Assembly (NCBI RefSeq): GCF_024868665.1
Contig: NC_079912.1
Location: 16,997,673-17,061,672, forward strand
Origin: Triplophysa rosa
Taxonomy: Eukaryota > Chordata > Actinopteri > Cypriniformes > Nemacheilidae
Length of the DNA stretch: 64,000 nt
Reading direction: 5' to 3'
The translations under genes were made by a program, and so were the position numbers. Of the stretch, positions 28,801 through 41,100 are shown piece after piece. The notes under the pieces were generated by a model. It did no database searches, had not been told where the DNA came from, and saw nothing but the letters and a program-made list of their open reading frames with translations. Each line of letters opens with the position of its first letter. Positions within the stretch are counted from its first letter, which is position 1.

Positions 28801-31800
28801 GCGATTAAATATTTTAATCGATTGACAGCCCTAGTTTATATCCATGTAAACAATTTTATCAATTGTAAAAAGTGTTAAGTGTTTATGTCAGGAACACCCT
28901 CTGGTCATGCTCAACTGTTAAAAACACATTTCAATTTGCACCCTCTTAAGTCTCTCAGCACCTCTCTGTTAAGCATTTACCCTCCCTAGTGCCATTAGAG
29001 GAAGTAGACACTTCCCTCTACCGTGAGCCAAAAAAAAAGGAAGTGACCTCACAACACTGTTAAGTCTTAACACCCTGCACACTATATCTATACACAAATT
29101 GCTTAAATTAAAGGCAGCATTACACATTATCAAAAAAAATTGTATCGAGTTCTCAAAAAGGACAAGCAGTTTGTTGGCCTATAAGATTGCGAGATCCAAT
29201 TAAAGGCATATTTCACCCCCCCAAAAAATTCTGTCATCACTCTCATGTCTTTCAAAACCTGTACATAACTCCTTCTTTGGTGGAACGCAAAAGAAGATAT
29301 TTTGAGAAATGTCTCAGTGGTTTTGTGTCCATACAGTGGAAGTCAATGGGGCCCAATGTTGTTTGGTTACCAACGTTCTTCAAACTATCTTATTTTGTGT
29401 TCTGCAGAAGAAAGAGAGTCAAACAGCTTTGGAATTACATGAGGGTGAGTAAATGATGAAAGAACTTTCATTTTTCAGCGCACTATTTTCGCGCCTGTCA
29501 GTATTTCTGAAAGAAAATAGTCAATTTACAGTAAAAAAAAGAGGGCGAAAAAGAAAAGAAGAAAATGCAGAAAATTCTCAGAGTGGTTAGAAACGTCCCA
29601 TATCACACATGACTGGTGCTAACAAGCATGAAGCGCTACAACGCTAACAAGCTTCCATGGATTCCTCGCGCCTGAATTTGTGAGAATCTGCTGGTGAGGT
29701 TCACAGGATCCCTTGTGCAATACGGCACTGAAGTACTGCTGTCATTGCAGCACATATGTGACGGATATACACAATCTCTCTCTCCAGTACTGCAGCTCAA
29801 TGTGACCAATAACCTTTCGGTCCGCACACACACAAACACACAAGCTCTCCATCCCCTGACAGTCAGCGTTTGTAATCGCCTGCTGAGTTCAGCTCAACAA
29901 ACACACACACGCTCCAAAGTAAGTGTTGATAGGAACTTATTCATGCTTAAATGAATACGAAGGTCTGGATGCCAGCTGTGTGACTCAGAGCCCGTCCACT
30001 AGTTCCTGCAGCGCGAGGTCAAGAGAGCAAGCGCTGAGCTCGGCACTTACCCTGACGAAATTGTCGGGGAAGAGGCCCCTTCGACCTTCCAGTTCCCCCT
30101 CCCACCAGCCCCCATCATCCTTCCTGATGTTACTGATGATATCACCAACAGCGATGGTCATCTCGTCATCGTGCTGGGCCTGGTAATCAAACTCCACAAT
30201 GGCTTCCACTGTGAGAGACACATAGAGAAACAAACAGAGCAAGATTTTAGAGGTCATTGTTACCTACACGGAGCAGGATATGCAGTGAAGTTACAGTATT
30301 ACTGTACAGATCTCAAACAGATCTAAACGTTCTCCATTCGAACTATGCAAATGTGACAATATTATTGTTGACCAACTAATACACTCTCAAAAAGGATAGG
30401 CTATGTTAAATAATAACACATTTTTTGATGCTGTCTTCACGCCTTAAACAGAGTTTCTTTATGAACTCTTCATAAATTCTTTATAAAGTCCCAATGCTGA
30501 ATGAAACGTTTTTCTGAATGCTGTATTTTTTTTTGTTCCGAGTTTTATGTTTTCAAGTTTTACACTCCAGAAAAAAATGATTTTGCAGTTTAGCTGTTTT
30601 TAATAGTGATGCACCGAAACTTTGGCTGCCGAAAATTTTCGACTTCTGCCCGATTAACCGAAAATATATATCACGTGATTTATGCACAACTTGTGAGTGA
30701 AGTACGGTAAAATGCTGCTGCATCCGAAAGCCAGAGGGCGCTCTCGTGCAGAAACTCCAAATACGCACCGCAGAAGAAGACCATAACACACGTAGTTCTA
30801 GGAAATGCCTAAGGACATGTTTTTATCACTGATCCTCAATCCTTCTCGGGTATTTTCATGATAATAAAGTATATTTATAATGATCATGTTTGACGGGTGT
30901 TGCTTTTTCAAATGCACGTTATAAGCGACTCAAACTCGCACTGCTTTTAGAACGAGCAGCATTTCCTACTGATCCCAGAGCCGTGCTTCACTGACAAGCT
31001 ACGCATCAATAAAATAATCGATACCTTGCATTATCGCAGCCAGCTCGGTTTCAGCAGGATTTAGTGGTAACCGCGATTAACCGTGCACATGTCTTACCGG
31101 AAATGGCATTATCGGTTTTGGCCGAAAGAAAATAATAGGCCGAAATAAAAGCCTAAATATCCCGCGCCTCTCCCTTCAGTGCTCGCACTCACTCTAGCTG
31201 TTATCAAAGGACGATCATGTAAGCGCCATAACAAAGGCTGAAACTAATAAATCTAACAAGAACAGCTCAAAACCATCGGACAGATTTCAAAATTGTGGCT
31301 GTGTTTAATGCATTGTTTCCCACAACTGTAAAAACTTAGTCATAGCTTCAGAGTTCATTTTTGTACTTCCTTTGCTATGTAACAATGCCTCAAAGTAAAT
31401 GTTAATGTTGCTCGCCCATGAAATAGATGTCACTATGACGCCAGGAAGCTGTAGGTGGTTGCCATGCCGATGCTATGTGGTTTCTAAGGGGTTTTGCCTC
31501 TGTGATATCTAAAGTGGTTCTCGGTCATCCACAAATCACCAGTGTCATACTAGGATGCTATAAGTGGTTTACTTGGGTGGTTGGTTATCATCCAGAAAGA
31601 AAAGAGCTTGGGCCGATGTTGTTTCACTTATTTTCTATCATCACTTCAATAAAGCAATGAGAGAGAAACCGTACTTGAAGTCCAGAGAGACTGGAGCAGA
31701 AAAGCCCTTGGAGGCATCAGCGGGCATCAGATATCCCCTCTGCAGAAGAGAGAATTCCTCTAGGTGACACAGAGGCGTGTAATGAGATTATGCCAAAGAA

Positions 31801-34800
31801 CTAAGAAATTGAAGCGGTGCGCTTGACTACGAGATGTTTTAAATATAGAGCCTAGAACATTTAAGGGACTTTCTTTGCACTTCAGGTGCTACTTCGGTCA
31901 AGGAAATACAGTCCTGAATATTACCAGCTTTGTGACCATGTGGGTTTGAATCTGATAGTTTGCATGAGGTCATAAATCGGCAAGGGGGGGGGGTACCATG
32001 AGGATGCGAGCTAGAACATTGCACTGATGTGTCTATGACTCATCAAACCATGCCACACATGCAGGGCGTGGGCGTGATCTCGAATGCACACCCGCAAAAC
32101 ACATAACAGTTGGACGCAGCAAACATCCTTTCTCAATACGGCAACTCTCGATGTCGACTAGAAGCGTGTGCATCAACAGATCAGAGCAAAAAGCGCTTCA
32201 TCATTTCAGTGCAACCTGACCTCAGCTCGGAACCGTCTCCGTGGATACCGCCCCACAGAGGCATTACCGTACCGCTCTCTGCTCAGGGGCATAGATGCAA
32301 GTTCATCAGATACGTCTCTGAGGATGATAATGCAGTTTAGGCATAAAATCACATTCCACAGACACAGTAAGCTTCCTCAGATGACCCCGCAGTCTCTGGA
32401 AAGTTCCGAGTCGTGCAGGGAGAGAATCATGAGGTAGTAGAATATAAAAATCGGTCAGCCCGCAGCCATAACAAATACAAAGGTACTGAAGACGTCCAAA
32501 CATCTGGTCGAACATATCAACACACACCTACACACACAACACCTACAGGCACAAACCCACGCACACAATATAAATACAGAAACGCTGCAGACTTTATTGT
32601 TATACGGAGATTCATTCATCGTTCTAAAAGGCTGATCGGGACCAAAAGGAATCTGCAGACGTTTGTGCACTGAACGAATGCTAGCCAAAATACACACAAT
32701 CCACAAACACACAATGTCTACTGCGGTCTATTCATCACCTACTAATCCTAAAGAGAAAGTTCACCCAAAAATGAAAATTCTGTCATCATTTACTCACTTT
32801 CTTGTCATTTCAAACCTGTATGACCTTCTTTGTTCTGCAGAACACAAAAGAAGATCTTTTGAACAACGCTGTTAACCAAACAGGTTCACTTGCATTGATT
32901 TTGTGTCCACACGATAGAAGTAAATGGGTACCGTCGCTGTTTCTTCAAAATATCTTCTTTTGTGTTCTGCAAACGAAAGAAAGTCATACAGGTTTTGTTT
33001 GAAATTACTTTTTCATTTTGGGGTGAACTATCCCTTTAAATCACAACAATTTATTTTCGACCGTCCCACAAGCCTGAAGACCATGTTGGCACGTTCATAC
33101 TCTCCTAGAAATGTTATTCTTGGCCTTGAGGACATCATAACCAATAAACTTTAAGTCTGTCCATCTCAGTTTCCTGTTTGCGATTGGCCGTGTCCTCTCT
33201 CTCTCTCTCTCGTTTTCCAGCTGTTTGAGGTCTGGATTACAGAGAAAAATGTGACATAAAACGCAGCTGCCATGTTTATGGTAAAACATCTTCCAAAAAG
33301 CCCTCCTCCCCAGTCCCACATACATACACTCCCGCACCAAGAGTACTTGAATCTCTGCCACGCGGTTTCATCTTGTTTAACTTCCAGTGTGACCTTTTCT
33401 CAACAGGCCCACACACAAACACTCACACAGAGACGAACTGCAAAGTCAGACAGACAAAAACACGAAACAACAACGCAAGCCTGTGCTTCCTGTTTGTTGT
33501 TGATGTTCTCCTTTCAGTGGTCCTGACCCTTTGCCTCTAATCTAAAGCATTACATTTTTGCATAAAGTTGAACATAAATGTGATTTGTAGAGGAGGGGTA
33601 TTACTTTTATAAGCAATCAGACTTTTGACCTTGCAGATGATAATAATGCACATGACGACATTTGTCCCATAAAACTACACTCACGGAGGAATCAGCAGCC
33701 GGAATATAACATACTACAGATTGGATTCTTCGATCGATAACCTAGAAACCATCCAGAACACACCAGCAACAGCTTGACAACATTCTTTTGTTAAAGTGAT
33801 AATGTTATCACTGGCAAACACCATTCACATATTCCTCAGTAATGACTACTGCAATAGTATTTGATGCTAAAAAGAGAGTGTGTATTGTTCTGGCCAACCA
33901 TCTGATTCTGATGTCATTCGATTTCCCATGTTCTTACAAACCTCTCAAGCGTATCTCTCACTACTCCACCTGTGTGCTTTAAAGATTAGAGCTATTGTTT
34001 AAAACTGGCGTCATTGCGTGCCGATCATCTTCATGAGGAACTGTGTCTGGAATCAGCTGATCTGCACTGATGCGAGTCAAGTGTTTGTCCTGGTTAGACG
34101 ACCTCAGTGAAAACGTACGATGACATTTTCACGCAGCACAGCACCCGAGTTTATGCAGTAAACATCAACACACAAAATCTATAATAGATGTTGATTTAAT
34201 GTATGGCCCATCCATTACCATTATGTTATATAACCACTGTACCCATTATGCGCTGCATAAATCTCCTGAACCCACAGATTTTCATTGTAAGTTTAGAAAA
34301 CTTTATTTCTACATTAGTGCATTTTATGTGCATTATTTCTTTTTTTGGCTAAACTGCTCAAGAATGGTACTTGCAATGGCAATGTAAAGTAAATAATAAG
34401 TGAATAAATGTAAGGCCTGAATGTAAATGAACATTGTTCCTTACTTTGATTCAGAACAAAATCAATGTTCCAGCTTTGTATGAGCAAAAGATGTGCATAC
34501 AAGGTCTATGGTGAACTTGTGACTCCAAGCAGTTTTAATTGGTACCGTTTAAATGGTCCCTGGCTCAGACTCTCCTTCGTGTAATCTTTAAAAGGTTAAT
34601 CAAATGTACTGTATTACTGTAGACACCATTAAATAGACTGACATTAATTAAAATTATAATTACATTCACAATGTACTGTAATACAGCGAGACCCGGTACG
34701 AAGTTCCGGCTCATGTCTGACCGGAGAAGCATTAGGTGTCATAGACTCATGCAACACATACTTGCGCTGTTATCAGTGAGAAAAGCTGAGGTGCTAAACT

Positions 34801-35098
34801 TTGTTTTAATTTGTTACAATAAATTCTGTACTGCAGCTCAAAAGAGCCTGAGTTCAATTTGTGCTGCTTTGATACTGCAGGGCTCGCACATGCGACCTAA
34901 TTTCTCAATGGTGCGACTAAAAAAAATCTGAGGTCGCACCGGTGCTACCAGCCGTTCGAGGGAAAAAAGTCTCTGTGAAAGTCTCCCTGTGGTTCAACAA
35001 CAGACACATTAGGCCCATAACGTGGTCTAAACCAATCAGAGATAGTGAAGGGCGGACCCCCCTCTGATTGGCTGTGGTCCAGATATTCCTGTACGCGC

Positions 35099-35145
<47 letters not shown>

Positions 35146-38100
35146 TTTGAAAATGCTGTGCTGCAGTCAGACAGAGAGGTGAGTAGCCTATAGGCCCATC
35201 AGATAAACAGAGTGGATGTAGCCGCGGATGATGAGAGAAGATGAAAAGAACGATTGACAACTTTTTCGTTAAGTATGTTAAGTTAAGGCCTGATCTGTCC
35301 GAAAATCATAACGAATGCTCTGACACGCTAGACTGCGACTAAATGGTCTCATCTTGCGACAAATTTTCCTGCCAGTGCGACAAGTTATTCTTAATGGTCG
35401 CACCAGTGCGACTGTCAAACTGATCAATATATAATTTTTGCGTATTATAAATTTAATGCGCAGAAATGTTATATTGCGCAAACTGCACATTCAGTCACTC
35501 ATTTTCGTCTCCCCTCCTTCAACCATTCACTTATCTATCAGTGCCCCGCCCCCAAAGACGTAATTCGCGGGTTACGGGTAAGAGGCGAAGGACCGAAAGA
35601 GCAGATGAGTGAAGCGCTCAATCTTGCAACTTAAATAAATATGCAGAATACAAGAATTTCCCCGGCTAAGGTACAAAACAGCAAAGATAACGAAATGTGT
35701 TGCAAGTATTGTATGCATGTGAAGCTAATGCAGGAAACACGTGTTTAAACTTTAAGCACTGAACTATTGTATAGAGATCTCTAACAGTCGCTATTGATAG
35801 AAGCCAAACGTGTATCAATGCAGCTTTCATGAAGAATAACCACGAAAAGCCTTCAGGTCTCGCGGGTTGTTTGAGATATGCGCGCGCCCAGAGAGTCCGA
35901 GCACAAAATACTAAACAGAGTTCTCTTTCACGCCTTCTTACTCTGAAACGGACATATTAACACAAAATAACCTAAACATTCCCATATTAACAAGAAACCT
36001 TGTAAAGGTATTCAGTTTGTTTCGTGACCAAACAGTTGGGAAACAAAACACGTGTTCCAGTATATTGCGCGAGCTCTTAAAGGGGCAGCAGCATAATAAA
36101 GATCTCTGTTTATAATGTTCTTCAAACAACAACGGACGGGCCCAAAAACACTCACTGATATTAAAGGAATTGTGTTCTCTTATAGGACTCGTTCACAACA
36201 AATAAAGGAAGAAAATAGCTTTAAGAAAGATGTGCTTTAAATATGGTAAAGTGTTGAAAGAGAGTTTACATATACAATAAAAATAATTCAATCATAAACA
36301 ATGATTTGTATTAATTTCTAATTGATTTATTAATGTATTAAACACATTTTAATGAAGTTTTAGTGGTTCTTTCTTATTACCTCACCCCTCGACTCTGGTG
36401 CTAGCAAATTAAGGGCTGGTGCCACCTCTCTAGAGCCCTGTTTTCTTGTAGAATTGTGCTTCAAATAAAGAACTTTATGTTGACAAGATTGTTAGTTAAT
36501 CATTTACAAGTCAATATTGCCTATATGGACAGCGATTTAAAAAAAAAGCGAACTTGTAAAACTACAGTGTTAAATGTGATGCGGTCGAAAATTTGGTGAA
36601 AACTTTTGTGGCGCACCAGTGCAACCAGTGCAAAAAGTTAGTCTAGAGCCCTGGATTTGTATACATAGGAAATTAAAAAGATAGTTCACCAAAAATGAAA
36701 ATTCTGTTATCATTTAATTACCCTCTTGTCATTTCAAGCCTGTATTACTTTCTTCCGCAGAACATAATAAGAAGATATTTTGAAGAAAGTTGGTAATTGA
36801 ACAGCACCGGCACCCATTGACTTCTATTGTATGCACACAAAACCAATGCAAGTGAATGGGTGCCGGGTAACAACATTCTTTAAAATATCTTCATTTGTGT
36901 TTTTTGGAGGAAGGAAAGTCATACAAGTTTGAAATGACAAGATAGTGAGTAAATGATTACAGAATTTTCATTTTTTGGCGAAATATCACTTTAATGTCAA
37001 TGTTCTACCATTAAGCAACACAAAGGTGTATTTGCAATAGTACAGTATTATAAAAAACATATAATAGAAAACATTATAAATATATCAAGCAATCAATGGA
37101 TGCAAAGGTTTTTAACAGGGGTGTGTGTGCACGCATGTGGGGACGACACCAGGTAGTTAAGGGTACAGCGCAACATTGATGTGCCAAAAAACAATCACAC
37201 ATTAATTTGCAGAATTTGTTTGGTACAGAATATACCTTTATAATAAATAAAAATGTAAAAAGCCATACAAAACTAGAACAGATCTCGCCTCAAAACTTTT
37301 TTTTTTAAACTATGCGATAATAATAAATTATTTTTACAAACGGGAATACAAGCACGATCATTACCAATGAACTACCAATAAAGTGACTTTATTTACCGCA
37401 TGTAAAGGAGGAATGCAATAAAGCATCTTACCATTTAAACAGTCAAAAAGTCCCTTTCACCTTTATTTCCTGCGCACTCTTTCTCCGTCCTCCTGACACG
37501 CACGCTTGCTTTCAGTGCAGAGAATGACAAGTTATAAAAAGTCTGCGCCGTGCTTGCAGCTATATGCGGTGATTTTGGTTATTTTACTTTATTTATTTAT
37601 TTTGTTTCCTGCAGCGCAAAGTTCAGTCTAAGTAACGGACTACGTGCATTTAAAGAGAAGGTGTTAATTCATATTTGAATGTCCAAACATGAAGTAAGTG
37701 ACAAATGTTTGGAAACGGTGTACACATTCATTTGCGAGTCATCTGCGGGTGTGCGCGGAACGTTCTCGTCACGGCACAGAAGATGCGGAGAGACGCAATC
37801 CTGCGCCGGGTCATAGCCACACCTCGCGCTCATATGCGCCGGGGGTTTCGGTACCCAACACTAAAAATGTCCCATTTCTTTACATCATAAATAATATTTA
37901 TATAACCAAAATGGCATGATCCCCATTGCATAACACCTCTGCGAAGATTAGACTATGAGATAGGTAGTCGAATCAGGCTCCTTCTATCGAAGCATCGAAT
38001 CTTCGACGATTCGGGGGTCATCCCTAGTTTTTAGTAGAATTTATTTTCTCAAAATATCCCGGGGCCATACTGGATTCCTCTATTGCGTGTTTCACATTCA

Positions 38101-41100
38101 GAGAAATAAAAACAAAGCTAATGTCATTCCAGCCAAACCATTTCATGCACCTATTATCAAGGTTGGAAATGGGGGACGCAGGGGGACAGGGAGTGAATCT
38201 GAAGGAGGGACGGTGTTCCACCTCAAAATGTAGAGGTTTTCCATCTATGAACTCTGAACCACAGTACAAATATGATAGCAAAAAACTCCTGCAAACCCTT
38301 TCTGTTCAATTATGCACACATATCCTAATCAGTACATTGCGAAATACAGCAGAATCTAACAAGAGCCTACTACATTCACAACACGACTGTGATCAATAGC
38401 CCCATTTCAAATCATGCATTCCTCTATATATTCAGAGCTGTGGCCTGCATAGGAGAGAGACACTGTCCTTCCATCTGAGCTTAAATCAGCTCTGTCGTCA
38501 CGGCAACAGAGGAAGTAACGGTGACATACATATGCACGAATCAGCTGATTTAATGTGGGCGGGCGAAATAGATGACTTTCCATCTCACCTGACCAGGGAA
38601 ATAAATAAAGGCACACAGCCAACTGTAACGGTATCATCGCATATCATTACCACGGGAACCCTTGTGAACACCCAAAACCTACAAACTGGCCAAATAAAAT
38701 GTTGGGCGAAATATCTACTTCAATGTAATGAAGATCGTAAGGGGTTAACATAAAATTAAAATAGACCTCATTTCATTTTCAATGACAGTATGACACCATT
38801 CTGCCCTTCATTTTTTTTAACACCCGCAGATACATATAACAGAAGTAAACACATTTGCAAATGTTGCTTCGTGTCTCCGTTTGCCTCTCCGTGACCTTCC
38901 CTAAAAGCCATGTCACGTGCTGGTGTAAGACCACGAATATGACTCCTGTATCACTCAAGAGTTAAACCAGACTCGTGAATCCACAATCGAACCCCGTTTG
39001 GGCACCAGACCAGAAGTAACCCCAAAGCTGATCATACAAAATAGGTCAAATACACGGTAAGTCCGTTGATAAACAAATACAGTATCATGAATTAGCTATT
39101 CAACCTGCCTGATCTTCTTGAGTCTTTGCGGTTCCACGCAGAAGAAAAAGGGAAGATCATCTTATATGCATGACCACATGCGGCTCACCATATCTCTGAA
39201 GTTCCCAAACTATTTCATCCGAACCGCTAGTGATGAGAATAATGATTCGTTAGAGTGATTCGTTCTTTTTCAGTTCGTTCACCAAAATGATTCGTTCACT
39301 GATTCGTTCAGTGACCATTTCTATAATACGCCAGCAGGTTGCGAAAAAGAGTTGTGTTATGTCAACGAACGTATTAATGGACGTATAAACTGATTACAGG
39401 CTTTATTAAAATGTGTGTCTCTGATCTACTCATTAAATAAAAAAAGTCTAAATAAGTGGTTCAGATGATCAACGCACAAGGTTTTTCTGCAAAATTAAAA
39501 AGTTAATTGTTTGGTCATTTACACGTTCATAAATCTGGGATCATGTTAAACGTGAAGTTTATGTATTTTAAATAAACAAGCGTGCAAAGTAGCCTACATG
39601 TAACTGCGCTTTGCATCCGCTTTCTGCTTATTGCTGAACGAGACTCACATGCTAAATGAGCGACCTCTAAATGAATAAATGTACCAGTTCGTTCAATTCG
39701 TTCACGAACAAGATCTGTCTCTCCCGTTCAGACTCAACAGAGACTTGGTCAGTGTGGGCGTATTCGTTCAGTGGAAGATCCAACCAATTACCGTCCCTTC
39801 ACAGCCGGAACTGGAATGCTATTTGCTGACGTGACGCGAATGAGAGCTAACCAATACTTTTTTGTTTTACAGATTTTAGAGATGCGTGACATGAATTAAA
39901 CGTAATGAAGTCGTTTATATTTTAAAGAAGAATAAATCATACAAAATGCACACAAAACACCTGTGCTTGCAGCACAATATGTATGCTATACTGAAGGCAT
40001 CTGCAGTGATACATTTGTTAAAATGTTTCATCGCTACTGCACAAACTTTGCATTACAAAAAAAAAGTGTTTTTGACTTGGTGTATTAAAGTGACATTTAT
40101 TGCACAAACTAACTTTTTAAACTGCCAGTGGAAGAGATTTTTGAAACATGGGCATACGATATTCATAAAATAGATGTACATATTCATTAAAACCTCTCCA
40201 GTACTGCATGAAGTGACTAACACTAGTCAGTCAAAACCTTCACATCTTGAATGAAGCAATCTCCCGCTTAAGAAATCAGCGATTACTCTACAACACACAT
40301 CTCTTTTCTCTTTTAAGAAACACGTTTTATGAGGAAACCTTCTTCTGCCTTGTGATACATTTAAACCTCAGAAGTCTTATGGGATTTTATACTTTCACTG
40401 TACATTTCCCTTCAAATGATAGTTCATGATAGTTTACTTACCCTCTTGTCATTTCAAACCTGTATGACTTTCTTTCTTCTGCAGAACACAAAAGAAGATA
40501 TTTTGAAGAATATTGGTAACCGAACAATTGCGGTATCACTTCTATTGTTTAGACACAAAACCAAGTCGATGTGTACCGGTTTGGTTACCAACTTTTTTTT
40601 AAATCTTCTTTTGTGTTCTGCAGAAGAAACAAAGACATACATGTTTGATATGACAAGAGGGTGATTAAATGATGATCCCTTTTAGAACACAAAATTATTT
40701 CAAAAGAAATATCTTCTATATTGTTAAGCCCTTTGGATATTTGGATAAAACACACAGGTGCGTTCTCATTACTCAAAGTCTTGTGATATGCATGCAGTAA
40801 TAAAATTATGATTTTTTTGTTTCCTGTTTCCAACTATCACAAAACTACGATACGGAAACTACACTGTAAATACCTTAAGATATGGGGAACTCTACAAAAT
40901 AAAGACAAACATGCCTACTTCCTTGTTCTCTGCTAAAATGCAATGAATGATGAGACAGCACGATACAAATCAGACTGTAACACTTTCCAGAATCCACAAC
41001 TAAAAACACATCATTTGGTGGTAAAACTTAAAAACCTTAAATGCGGTATGATAATTCATAGGCCTTTTACTAAAAAAGCGTATTCAATTCGAAACTGATG

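Larger units (their letters stand above)
27527..28833 (+). mobile_element. hAT transposon with perfect 8-bp target duplication, disabled
   Basis: 1307 bp from TAGGGCTGTCAA to the inverse TTGACAGCCCTA, flanked by identical GTTTATAT (27519-27526 and 28834-28841). It contains a BED zinc-finger ORF and part of a transposase in another frame. The transposase C terminus, including the dimerisation region, is absent, so it is an internally deleted non-autonomous copy. Confidence 0.9.
12853..30050. other. sh3kbp1 intron 2, a 17.2 kb transposon cluster
   Basis: Contains at least ten mobile-element copies described separately and no additional sh3kbp1 exon that I could find. Stretches with nothing recognised include about 12900-14090, 14420-16380, 16600-17830 and 24200-25165. 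Confidence 0.7.
34455..36653 (+). repeat. 2.2 kb direct repeat, copy 2
   Basis: Second copy of 25169-27407 in the same orientation. By eye only a few substitutions per kilobase differ (for example near 34612, 34699, 35313 and 35840), plus small deletions close to the right end around 36430 and 36597-36612. Its hAT-like part runs 34878-36653. Confidence 0.9.
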
